Assembly (NCBI GenBank): GCA_947561715.1
Contig: OX387205.1
Span: 10,049,001-10,113,000, forward strand
Direction: 5' to 3'
Length of the DNA: 64,000 bases
From: Ascidia mentula
Lineage: Eukaryota > Chordata > Ascidiacea > Phlebobranchia > Ascidiidae
In this document: one piece after another, positions 37,001 to 49,100 of the stretch
Layout of the letters: every line of letters begins with the position of its first letter
How positions within the stretch are numbered: the stretch's first letter is position 1
Position numbers and translations under genes: made by a program
The notes under the pieces: model-generated
What the model saw: the letters and a program-made list of their open reading frames with translations, nothing else
What the model was told of the DNA's origin: nothing
The model's database searches: none

Positions 37001-38275
37001 TCACCAGCCATATAAAGTCTTTTGTATTCTTTCTGCACTTCAAAGCTCCACTCGTTACGTTCCAGACCCTGATGAAGCATTCCAGGGACAAAGCCATGAC
37101 CAAATTACGTCAGTCCTTCCGCACGATGAGCGACGGCGTTTTGAAGCGAATGACGTCAACAAAGCACGAGGAGGGGATGTCCCTTCCGATTGATTTCGTT
37201 AAACCACGCCAGGTGTTGTTACGGAAAGCAAATAATTTAAACTCCATGCTCAGTTGTGTAACCGACGGAAAATGTGTCAAGTTTTCGTGACTTGGAAGTT
37301 AAAGTGAACGCGACTCAATTGGAATATCAAAGACTAAAAATTCAACTTTTTCGTACAGGATGGTCGTAGTTGGTCAGTTATTTCTGTAATCGACAAAGTT
37401 CGTGCGATAGAGAAACCACAGCTACAAGGCGACCCTGTGAGACTAACTCAAGTAAGTACAGAGCCAGTGTTGCTGTGTGTTGCCATGGTTTCGCCTTTGG
37501 ACCAATGCGCTTTCACCAGGTTGCTGTGGAACGGATCGTAACTTGCGACGGTGATGGCAACTGTATGGCGAGACTCCGGTGTCCGTACCGCTGCATCGAG
37601 TGCGAAGTGTGTTCCCACCAATTTTCGTGCACTTGCAACGAACAGCCGGTATGTGCGTGTGTACACGTGGGTAATTATCACTGATGTTGGGTAATTACCA
37701 CTGCTGTCTTCAGGTTAAATATTTGACAATGTCATAGGAAAGTTGAAGGTTAAACATCAGTCTTAATCTTTTATGGCTAAGCTCAATCAGGGGCAAATAT
37801 AGATGTAGTTACCTGTGGTATTTGTGTGGGGTGGTAATTACTGCGATACTAGGATCTACTTTATGTTCTTTAGGTCAATGTTGCGAGTTTCAAAGCTACA
37901 GCTTTTCCATTATCAATAAATCATAGCAAACATATGTTTTTTTGCGTTCAGGCCGACGCGTGCTCAGTTACCAGTGTCCTGTGCGAACACTGCCACCTAG
38001 TGTGTAGGTATCTGACTGAGAGCGGTCGCAAGGTGTCGTCGCTGTTCGTGTCGCCGGACGTAACTTTTACAGAACTGCCCAGCGAAAATCCAGAGCATTC
38101 AAAGAACCAAAATCAGACTGCGCCATTGGTTGTTTACGTCACCGCTGATAACGTAGATCAAGTTACTGTTAAAGTTGAATCAGAGGACGACCTCCCTAGT
38201 TTGAGACCAAAGCGAAGTGGGGATTCGATTGAAAGAGATGAAGCCAAGAGAACAAAGCAGGCGAAAGTTGATTAG
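27854..38275 (+). CDS. Domesticated MULE/DDE-transposase-like gene with C2H2 finger and SWIM-like region
   Basis: Exons: 27854-28076, 30033-30114, 30178-30269, 30498-30661, 31113-31211, 31285-31370, 32901-33003, 33509-33667, 34213-34327, 34825-34964, 35158-35302, 35768-35925, 36617-36808, 37066-37212, 37359-37451, 37520-37648, 37952-38275; about 816 codons, all phases agree. Order: acidic leader; C2H2 finger (C-x4-C-x12-H-x4-H: CLEPDCNFQCSRIPRLRSHLEESH across exons 2-3 in two parts); CYYCNRGG block; helical block (REIARS, KYKILDEIRGSL); RNase-H-like core with LQTSLQSMMLRRYG, CVCMDITQ, LPVAWFVSNRKD, ADMTAGCDW and RAESRFDVYHQKL; cysteine/histidine cluster CIECEVCSHQFSCTC; basic tail RPKRSGD...KRTKQAK as nuclear signal. 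Asp at 34315, Asp at 35212 or 35230 and Glu at 36719 could form a DDE triad. This layout is that of MULE-type transposases. Sixteen introns, a full frame and no terminal repeats suggest a host gene. Family name not known to me. Confidence 0.75.
28167..28401. mobile_element. MITE copy, long form, in intron 1 of the transposase-like gene
   Basis: Begins TGTATAAGCTGCAGACAG, like the copy at 27490, and ends GGCTCCACTTTGCTTATCAT. It contains CTTCCACTTTGTGGTGACTA, also present in the 34.4 kb copy. Confidence 0.7.
28402..30032. other. Intron 1 remainder or upstream region of the transposase-like gene
   Basis: 1.6 kb without convincing coding sequence. If the acidic leader exon is not joined, the promoter of the gene would lie here. 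Confidence 0.4.
30774..30830 (+). mobile_element. Penelope 3'-tail remnant with hammerhead-like core
   Basis: CTGAGGATGCC-CGTGC-AGGCGAAAT then TTTTTC and AATAAATCAGCTAACTG. This is the layout of the tail at 6044 (CTGATGATGCC, AGGCGAAAT, TTTTTCTC, AATAAATCGATCTGAGCTG). The core has one change (GAGGA for GATGA). No RT sequence adjoins. Confidence 0.55.
33187..33263. mobile_element. Tiny 77-bp fold-back element
   Basis: GGCACAAATTAACGT (33187-33201) and ACGTTAATTGTGCC (33250-33263) form terminal inverted repeats with one extra base. It lies in an intron of the transposase-like gene and is unrelated to the main MITE family. Confidence 0.55.
34438..34640. mobile_element. MITE copy, most complete, in an intron of the transposase-like gene
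   Basis: Starts TGTATAAGCAATAGAGCCAATG. Imperfect inverted ends of about 50 bases run to CGAAACAGTGACCTTGTCTGCAGCTCACC near 34597-34625 (written in two parts: CGAAACAGTGACC, TTGTCTGCAGCTCACC). Internal CGACCTAATAGGTTTCATCAG matches the other copies. Confidence 0.65.
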
Positions 38276-38286
38276 AAAAAACAGCG

Positions 38287-38292
38287 TTTATT
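38287..38292 (-). terminator. Tenascin polyadenylation signal (AATAAA on minus strand)
   Basis: The only AATAAA on the minus strand in the 300 bases after the tenascin stop (38588). It lies 12 bases beyond the stop of the convergent transposase-like gene, so a tenascin transcript ended here would run into that gene's last exon. Confidence 0.5.
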
Positions 38293-38587
38293 AAAACGTA
38301 TACGCATGAAGCGTGCCCACTGTGGCATTGAAAGAAGAACGTACTTCGATTATTCCATAAAACTGTATGATTATTCAGTGGCGGCGAATCATGCCCTTGT
38401 GTGATGTTTACATCGGATGACCAGAAAAAGCTGACGAAATTTTACACAAATTGGAATGACCAATTATTTCATGCCACAAGCTGTGATGTCGATCCGATAC
38501 TTTTCAAAGAGTTGCAATGTCCGCATAAACTTCACGCGAAAAGCATTATACAAAGTTTTCCTCCGAACTATGACTTAAAGTCAAGTA

Positions 38588-40100
38588 TCATCTCCTTCCG
38601 TGACAGGCTGCCCCTCTGCATTTGGATTTTCTGATGTCGTCGGATCTTCTCAAATTTTGTGGGCGCAACTTCATCTCGACAAACTCTATCGACCTTGTAA
38701 ATCCGCCCCATGTAAACCAGTTGATTCCCTGCACACAGAATACACATTTTTTGCGTTGATAGTTCAAACAACTCTTCACTGTTGCACTACAAGTTGGAGG
38801 CATTTCGCACCGAAATTACAAATGGTTTCAGTGAACAAGAATTTAACTGAGTTGCAAAATATCTGTTTGAGAATGGAGCCCACTGTATAGGCCCAGGTTA
38901 TTGTTAAAACTTATAGGTTAGTGTGGGTTTACAGCTGTAACTGGATCCCACCCCACCGCGATCAGATCACGAGTTCTAACCACGTCTAACCACTGATATC
39001 GGGTTGATTAAGTTGATATATGTGCCCACCTGACTATGTCGAGTATTATTGTATTGGCCATTTAAGCTGGATCTGTGGCAGTTGCGGAACCACCAGGCTC
39101 CCTGGTACTCCTTGGCGCAGTTTCTTCCGTAAGCTGTATCGTGGTCGACATCCCTTGTAGTAAACTTCATTCCAAAATGGTACGACAGCGAATCTCCTGC
39201 ATAGCATTAGATACGTTTCACGGTTTAAACAAATTCAAATCAGTTAAATAAATAAAACGTGATATTGTGCCTAAAAATTACTCAAAACTGCTAAGATACT
39301 TGAACTGGATTTATACAAATAGGAATCGTACCGGCATTGCCGTTGTAGCTTCCGCCTTGAATGACGTAACCGCTCTCCTCGTCAGATATGGTCACGTGAT
39401 CAAATGTTGAGTATGCGTTTTTTGCGTTGTGACGTAAGTCGATGCGAAGCTCCTGTGGCGCAAGGCTAAGAAGATGTATGTTCTCCAGACCTACGAAGAA
39501 AATGAGAAAGTGATGTTTCATGTGAGCATTTTAAATGACTTTAGGTTTAAACTACAGCTGCATGTTGTGGTTGTAAGATTTTGGAACTCAACTAACATGT
39601 GGGTGACAATTGTACCCAAAAAATTTTTGTGTTTGGCAACAAATGTGGACCTTACCTAAATTGAACGAACGTAACTACCCACGTTTTTGGTTAATACATT
39701 CCTAATTTTTTGCCAGGGTTAAACCCGAACCACAGTACATAAATTATTATGTGTAGTTTAATACATGCAAATAGTATGTTACTCACCCAGCCAAAATTCA
39801 CTATCGGCCGGATTTCCAAATCCCTCAATATATTCATCCCAATCTCTATCAAAACTCTCGCTTCCATCTGATCTTCTCTGCACCACGATCCAACCTCCAC
39901 CATCTGTTCGCATATCGCACCGCACCTAATCAAATACCAATACTTAACCACGTCATTATCACCTAGTTACGTCATCATTTGATACCATATTTACCTTTAA
40001 CGGCGAAACGCCTCTGAGAAACACGTCATATACGCCATTGCTCTTTTGTCCATTGAGAAGCACTTCGGCGCAGTCTTTCGGTTTCGGAAACGGGAGTGTC
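38588..40100 (-). CDS. Tenascin fibrinogen-like C-terminal globe
   Basis: Exons 40248-39995 (end part), 39925-39787, 39490-39332, 39196-39030, 38728-38588. Reads [45 protein letters not shown], and [22 protein letters not shown]. The paired cysteines and the Trp-rich core of fibrinogen domains are all present. A short basic, cysteine-containing tail ([14 protein letters not shown]) follows. Confidence 0.93.
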
Positions 40101-43100
40101 CCGGTTTTGAAACGAGCCACAGAGGTTGTACTGACGTCATTCGACTTTTGTGTGCTTACGCGGACGACGTAATTTGTGTCGGGCAACAATCGGCGCAACC
40201 AGATGTGCGTTGTCGGGAATGTAACATTGTATTCGCGCCGGTATAGCTCTGTTAGCAGTTGTGTTTAGTTTCAACAGTTTGGGAGTGGTTAGAGTTAGAA
40301 GTATATGACTTACTTTTACTGGCCAGCACAGTCACGTGGTATCCGGTCACGTGCTTAGCTCTAGCTGGTTGCCAAGCTACGTTTGCGCTTCGACGCCCGA
40401 TTTCAGTGACACGAACTTGATTCGGAGGATCCAATTCTAGAATGACATACATACTATGTGCAGATGGGTGCTTGTAAGGCTTGTTACAATTGTTTTAATC
40501 CAAATCTTACTGGTTTGAATTGGTTTCTTGCTAGAAACACTTCTCAACCTCTCCTTATGTGCAGCTACTTGAAAAACGTACCGAGTGTCAGGGAACAAAC
40601 CTGGAAACAAACAATATTTCATCAAAACATTGGACTTGACAAAACAAATAGTAATATTAGTAAAAACGTTTTGAAATGTTGACCAACCTGTTATGTTGGC
40701 GTGTGTGTTGTTGAGCACAGTTAAAGTAGCGGGATTATGTTCATCGCCATCTTCGTAGTAAACAACGGTGTAGCGGTTTACACTTCCCGCTGGGGGACGC
40801 CACGTGATAACAACGCTTTCGCTCGTTTCCTCGGTAACGGATACGTTTTGTACAGATCCAAGCACTGTTGAAGTTATATGTAATGTGATGTTGGTCGTAT
40901 AAATTATAACAAATATTAGAATATTGCTTAGCACATGAAAACCTGTATTCACTATTCAAAGCTACAAATGAATACAAATGTGACTTATATTCAAGTAACC
41001 TCTTTTGTTCAACTTACGGGTTGTGATTGTTCCTAACAGCGGCAAGCTTTCTTTTCCTTGACCGAGTCCAAATATAGATACGTTGTATGTTGTGGCGCTT
41101 TGCAAAGACCGCAGAGGAACCTCGGTTTTCCTCCAAGAAACAACGATCGTTCCTGCAAAACAGGTTTACCGTCAAGCAGATTTATTCCCCAAGGAAACAA
41201 CACCAACAGTAGGCTTTGTTTTTTATATATTAGTAATTTGCTAATTATTTTTTGTCATCACAAAGCTTAGAAATGACAAAGCTAATGTGCTAATCATTGT
41301 ATGAAAACGCTTCGAACACTGTTGTGCTCATCACCAGTGCTGTGAAATAAATAAATGAGTTGTGACCAAGCGCCTATACGGAAACAAGTCTTTTCTATCT
41401 GTTCTATGAAACATGTTACCAACAACTGTGATTTAAAAAAACTGGATTTTTAAAGCAAGTTAACTCACGTCTGTCTCCATTCTCCGACTGACATTCAACC
41501 CTGAAGTAACGCGCGCGCTCGCTCGTCCTTCGCCAATTCAAGGTCATCGAAGTTTCCGTGACTTCACTAAATCGTAGAGAGACAGGCGGAGGAATGACGT
41601 AGTCGGTGGTAAAACCTTTTCTGATTACGGCGCTATATTTGCCTTGGAACGATGACGTCATCCAAACGTGATACAGGGTGTTTGGGTGAAGCCCCGAGAA
41701 TTCATATGACGTCACTCCAGATACCACTGACGTAACGTTTTCTTCTGTAAAATTCGATTAAAACAAATGCTTTATCATACACAATTTAATGCACATATTC
41801 ACAAAGCCAGCTGTCAGAATTGATTTTTGCCTAGTTATAACAACTTCGCGCACCCTTGTCGTTGTCAGAACGATATCCGATCTTAACCACGTCCAAGTTC
41901 TGTTCAGGCACCGCCCAATGTAATCTGGCTCCTGATTCTCCGATCAACTCAACCGTGACGTTGCTTGGAGGGTCGAGACGTTCGTCTGTTCCACAATAAA
42001 GGTTGGATATTTTTATTACTATCTGATTGCGTTGATATCAGTTATTGCAATTTTTTTTTACCTGTGATGAAGCTTACGGAGGAAGACTTGCTTTGTTTTG
42101 TCACACGCCTGGTTGTTATAAATGCCCTGTAGGTGGTCCCAGGCTTTAGGTCGCAGAGTTCTGCTTCTGTGAAGTTGACCCTGCGAACATCAACTCAGAG
42201 TTAGCCATTTTTTTTTCAATCTATTCAAACAACAGATTACCATCATTACACTATTACTGTGTTTTTAACTTTAACGTTCAAATAAATCACTAGGAATATT
42301 ATTTTAAATAAACCACATATTTGGCAAGAAATTGGTTGAAAATGCAACTTAAAAATAAAGTACAAACCTCAATTCAATTTCACTTTTAGCGCCACCAACT
42401 GGCGTAACAATGGCGTCATAACCGTCGGCGTCGGGCGTACTTGACCGCCAAGTCACCGTGGCCGCCGTCTGATTCTTGAAAGTGATCTTAAGACCAATAG
42501 GACGTCGCAATACATGTAATGTCGTCACGTTAACCACGGTTTCATCGGCACTGTCGATTCCCCAACGGAAGGAGCGGAGACTAATCCTGTACTTACGGCC
42601 ACTCTGCAAGTCTGTAGAATGTAAACAAATTTGTGTAGTTTCTCTCTATTGAAAAAAATTCAAAAGTAGTAATATGCGATACCTGAAATGAGAATGCGAG
42701 ATATATTCTGTTCTGCTTGAATGATCTCGCTCGTTCTTCCGCCACGCTCCGATGAGTATGTCACGTGGTATTCTTCCACGTGGTCGGCTGTCTGTGTTGT
42801 CCATTCCAGTCCTATCGTGGTCTCAGTTCGTAGATTGACCTGTGCGTTAGTGGGGTACTTAACAATCATTGGCGTAACTCACAAAACAATATGAAACAGC
42901 CACCATCTGTCCCGTTAAACGACCTCGAGATTCTAAGTTAAATTTGGTTCAGTCCTCAGGAGCACAGACCACAGTATGTCATAGGGATGCTAGTATAGGT
43001 AATCATGCATTGTAGCTGGGACAAAATGGGATTATACGAACCAACAATCCTTACAAGACTACATTGATGCATGAAAATTAGAAAGCTTTTAAGCCGAGAC

Positions 43101-46100
43101 CTTAAACAACCTACGTTAGTCACAGGGCATAAATACCTTCACATTAGATGGGGGGACCAAAATTTGAGCAGTCAAAAATCTCTGGTGCGCTGGCGGGAAA
43201 CTAACGAGACCGTGACGTAATGTGGCCAATGTGACGTAATAAACGGTTGCTGGCTGTAATGACATCAGGACAAGCGATTTCCTGTTTCTTCCCATAACTT
43301 CTTTCTCAACAGCGTCCTCTGTACTGCCACCCAGTGGCCTGGAATAAGTAAACATGTGCTTTGTTTGAATGAGCAAACAAGGGGGGAATTTAGCAAACAC
43401 AAAATAAAGTTTATGTTCCCATTGTTGTTATGCGTAACAAAGGTCTCACTTGTATGTGACAAGGTAACCACTGATGGTTTTGTCGTTGACCGATTCCCAC
43501 GTGACTTCAGCACTGTTGTCCCGGATGTTGGACACTTGCAGTTGTTCTGGAGTCTCGAGATACGAACCTGCAACGCATAGATATGAATGGCCTATTACCA
43601 ACGTTTGTGTGTGCTAAAGTTGCACACAACATCATGAAACATGTACATATGATGTGTTTGTTTGTTAAAGCTATGTAAGCAATCAACAAACGGTAGAAAA
43701 AAATTCAGAATGGCAGATTGTTACAATCATCCAGCATGTTATATGTATGTGTTGCCCACCTGTAGTTGCTTTCACTTGTTTTGGTTTTCCAATCAAACCG
43801 GTAATAGTTGGGGTAACTTGCACCGAGTACTGAGTGTCCGCCGTTAAACCTGATATTGTTGATGTCACGGTGTGACGTGGTACCGTTTTTGTGACGTAAT
43901 CACCCAGGTCGTCCAAAGACCTATAAAAATAATCGTATTGTTATAAAACATTAAAATTAATTTCATTTCGTTTTCATGTCATTAAAAATTAACTTATACC
44001 TGTGTGCGATGCGGTATCCCTCTACAGCGACACCGGGTGGTGGGTTCCAGTTTACTGTTACTCTAGAGTCATCTACCGGCTGCACCCGTAATGACTTTAC
44101 AGCTGGAATTGCTGGAAAGAAAATGCATTTAAGAAACGAAAAAAATATGAGAGGATTGGGAGTTTTACGTACTTGTTCCTTGCGTGATGCTTCTCGCCAC
44201 ACTTAAATCTTGATGGTGTTTGCTCAGGATTTGAATGTTGTAAAGCGTGGCGGGCAGAAGGTCCTTCACCAAGTGGCGAGTCTATGTTACAAAAAAACAT
44301 TTGCAATATGTTTGCATGGAAGTTTTCAACACCAAGCACAAAAAGCGTCATTACCTTATTTTCCGTTAGCTCTGTCACTCTTCTATTTTCCGGTTGTCCA
44401 ACTGGATAATAGCGCATCTCGTATCCGGTGATTTCCCCACTTTCGGGCCGGGACCACGTGACGGCAATCGTGTTCACACCTTGCTTGACAGACCTCAGGC
44501 GAGTGATCGGTGCGGGAACTTAAGAGTGTTAGTCTTTATTAATAAGTGCTTCAATTTGTATTTTGTGGGACATGTTACATGCGCTGGTTTGTACACTGCA
44601 CTACAGTATGAAATAATTTCCAGGAATATAAAAAATAGCCAACATATCGGTTAACGCTTCTTTTTTGATCGGATCATGTAATAATCTTGCAAAGTTTACA
44701 CAAACGTTTTAAAAAAAACATGAATTTAAGTAAGTTTACACTCCCTATAATTTCTGCTTATATCGCAAACTTATTAAATCAAAACGAAAACTTGAATTAT
44801 GACTTACGAGTAATCACCACGGCGACGGTTGGCAAGCTCTTAGAACCGTTGGCGGTCGAGTAGAGTTCCACGGTATACTCGGTAGCCGGTTCGAGTCGAT
44901 GAATCGAGTAAGTGCTACTCATTTTGGGTATTTCCACTTCAGCCCTTTATACAGTGCATTGCGTTAGTTTAAGGTTCTGCAAAGGTTGATTGGTTTAGAT
45001 TTAAGAATATTACCACCTTTCGTCCTCTACGTCAGTGCGGTAGTACGCCATTATATAGCCCGTCACGGAAGCGCGTGGCGCCATCCAGTGTAAAGTAAAG
45101 GAGCGATCGGATACTGATACGAACATAAGGTCCTGTGGTGGGTCTAACTCTGAAAACAAAATGAAAAAACAGTTTCAGAAAAACAGTTTGAAAGTTTATT
45201 GGTATTTGTCGGTGGTACGAATCGCACTATGTTGGTTTAAGCGCCCTTCGCGTATGGTCAGCACCTGCCCGACTCAAGCCAAAGTACTTCCGGTTGCAAT
45301 AGGTTCATATTTCTGTCTATAACATATTACTGCAACTGCAAGACAGCGCTTTATGGGAAAGGGAAGTTGATTTACAAACCTGTTCTCACAGATGTTTGTG
45401 CAGGTATACTGAAACGATGTTGCAGCAACGCGTACACGTTGAGATGGTAGAGAGTACCAGGGGACAGATCATTCATCACTGCTGATGTATCGTCTGTCAA
45501 GCACACAAATCAAGTAAATTAAGCACTGCGAAATCTCTCAATAGTTTATGCTTTGTGAGCTATGGTACGAAGCATAATATATACAAAATATAACAGCAAT
45601 CTTACAAGTTTATTTACCTTTGCCAACGGTAACATTTTTATCCTTTGCGTTTGCAGTGACTGGAGTACACGTGACCAGATACGCCTGAACGCTCTCGGTG
45701 ATCGAAGGCATCCACTCGATTTCTATCCTGTCCCACGTGACCCACACGACATGCAGGGACTCGGGAGGTTCAATCACTAAAAAACGAATGCAGATGAAGT
45801 GAAGAAATGTAACAAAAATCAAGTCAGAATGAAAAAAGAAAGGAAAAAATCTAAGTTTGCTGAAAAAGACGGAACATTGAATATAATACCACTAAATTAA
45901 CCACTTTGATCTTTGTTTAAATCATTTATAAACATCTTGTATCTACTGAAGATAGGACCCTATAAATGAGACCTAAATTTAAATGTGGAGAATCTTACTT
46001 ATTATATCTGTAGTAAGTATAGCTGTGCCGGTCGCGCTCGTGCGTTCAGGCATGACCGCCGTGACGTTGACAATATACGTTGTTTCGTCAGAAAGGTCAC

Positions 46101-49100
46101 TCAAGGTCGCGAAAGTGTGGTTTGCAGGCACACGCATGGAAACTTTCTCAACAGTCTCGTCAAAATCTCTGAATTCAACCTACACAAAAATGTATCTTGT
46201 ATATCAGTGGAACAAACCCGAAGGTTGCGGGTTCGATTCCCGGTGACAACTCAACTTACCAAGTATTCGGTTATTGGGGCCCTGACACGCGACCAGTAGA
46301 TTGTGGCGTTGTTGTAGCCCACCATGGATACGGTTACGCCTGTGGGTGGGTCCACCGGTGCCATGAAGGACATTGCAACCTGGGGGCTGCGTGGAACCCG
46401 AGGGTTATTGGACTGGGCAGTTAGAGTAACGTTGTAAGTAAGACCAGGGATGAGGTGGGGTACGAGCAGGCGGGTGTTCGCTCCAGGAACCTACATAAGA
46501 GCAGAGATGTTTTTAAAAACTACAAAGAAATGTTGCTGGTTAGGATGATTTTGAAGATAAAAAATTTCATTGTTTGAAAAACTAGCCCCTTTTTTAATTT
46601 TTTCAAGAAATTTAGTGGACTAGAGTCGCCATCTTACCAAAAACTCCATAGCGGTGTCATCTAAATCAGAATGGGAAATTGTGACGTTGTACAGTCCCAT
46701 AAAACCGGCGTCGGCCAATCCGATCACCGCGTTCCACGTGACAAGCAGATCGTCATACGTCGGCATGGCAACGTCCAAGTTTGTCGGCGCTGGTAGAGCA
46801 GTGAGTTGAGCAATTGAAACCCGTTGGCTGCTGCTTTGACCCATCTCACCCCGAAGGCTTATGTTGTAGCGAGTGAGAGGCAGAAGGGTGGTAAAAGTTG
46901 CTTCCTGGGTGTCTGTAGGTATAACATGACACAAAATTTATGTTAGAAGTGGGTTAGCATGTTTCGTCTTATCATCTCAGTTCATATATTGCTCGCTAAT
47001 CGTGTTGGTGTGTATAAGCGAAAGCAAAGGCAACAGAAGCACAGTAATTGGTTTATCCAGTGTTTTTCTACACAACAAAACAAAGCGGGCGAAAGTAGAC
47101 CTGTGGCGTCCATTCTTAGCTCGTGGGTAATCCCAGACCTCACGTCCCGACAGTTTAGTGTGTAACTATCCACATCCGCCTCAGACCCATCCCAAGTGAC
47201 TGTTATGCTGTTGGGACCAATTTCCAGGGGTCTTAGGTTCGTTGGAGCATCCACACCTGTGAGTACGAAACATGTTATTATAACTTAGTCGTTGAACGTG
47301 TCCGCGAGTGACTGGAGGTTTATGGTTTTAGGAATGATTTATATGTGCACACTATAATTTTAGATAGAATTCGTAGATAAAGTACCAGAACAACAAACAC
47401 TCTTATGGGTAACAAATACTTGGTAACTGATTTTTTCGACAAGTTTTAAGAAAAAAACAAAAAAATTATATAGGCTACATCAGAGAAAAAAACACCATCA
47501 TTGCAACAAATTACGTTTTTTCTTATATACATACCAAAATTGTATTGGTATACTAAGGAAACGTGTGTGAACCACACTGTTTTAGACTGCATACTTCCTT
47601 AGAACACAAAAGACTAAAAGTTTGTCGAAAGGTGGTTTCATGAATGACATGCTTTTTAGGGATGGGTTTAAAATTTAAACTCGACTGGCAACCATACAGG
47701 CGGAATAATATAAATATATTTTAGATGAAAGCAAAAGTTAATATACTTAGTTACCAGTAACAAATTTCTTCAGCAAAGCTCCACTTTCGCGTTCTCTTTG
47801 TACGGAGTAAATTTGAGCCACATACTCCGTGCCAGGTATGAGATCATCAAAGCTTGCTTGTTTGATCGACTCAGGAAGAACAATGTCGGCCAACAAAGAT
47901 GCTCCTGTAGATGTAAAATATTTTTACTAGACGAAATATCACCGCATGTTGTTTTATTTTGCAAATGTATATAATGTTATAAATTTGTAATTCACCGAAA
48001 ACAGGCATTAATGAATTAACGAGACAATATATTTACCTTCTTCAAAAGCTTGCTTTGTTCTCATCGTGATCCGAAATTGTTTGATTTTCTCATTAGGGGC
48101 TTCCCACTGCAACGTCACAGCATCAGGCAGGAGATTGGTCACGTGAGCACGGTGAGGTGATTCGATTCCTATATATTTCGTAATGTGTGTTAGTACGGGT
48201 TTCATCATTTATTGCAAAAATATGTCTTTAACAATAAATATTGTTATAACATGAAAAAACTTATACATGCCTACAATAAGTATTGCTTTCAAGGGTAAAC
48301 TTTTCATGCCATCTCTGTATGAATTCAAAGTAACGTTGTATTGGGTATCCGGCTTCAAACCGTTCAGTATCAGCTGATTACTTGTACTTGGCACCTGCAA
48401 CACGAAACAAAAGCTATAAACTAATGCTTGTGATAGTCCCTTTAATCGGGGTCACCAGTTTAACTCTTGGTAAAAGACCTGCACCGGACTGTTAATTTGT
48501 ACCTTTTTGCCGATGATCTCGGGATCCTGTGATCCAAGTTGAAGAAAACTTATCTCATAACCATCTATTCTCGCCTTTGATTTATTCCACTGAGCCAAAG
48601 CTGAGGTGGCAGTGACGTTTACAAATTCTAGATCCGTTGGACTGTCCAGAGCTAAATTTTAAAACAATTATGTATAATGTTGTTCTGTCGGATGTATCGT
48701 AAAGTATCACTTGAGTTTAAAGCGAACTTTTCTTCAGAAGTATTTATTTTACATGATATTCTGAAGTAGCTTCCTTTCAAAACAAAAAAGCCACATTTTG
48801 AAGGACATTTACGCAGGAATGGAGCAAGAGTTTTTTGCAAAATACAAACCTCAAATTAAATCAATGCCGTCCCTGAAATACTTAAACCTATTTAACTTAC
48901 AAGTGGTGAAATTGATGTTGATCGGGTCGCTCACATCTTTGCCTTGTACTGCATAGAGTGACACAGTGTACGTATCACCGGGAAGAAGATCTTTTATGAG
49001 CACCGATGTTTTGTTGGGAAGCACTGTTACAAATTTAAATTGGAAGTTGGAAAAATGTAGCAACCAAAATACCTTTAGAGAAAGTTATAAAGATATTGCA

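Noticed and set aside
46203..46250. tRNA gene
   Set aside because: Only a T-arm/B box is present; no A box, anticodon arm or acceptor stem.
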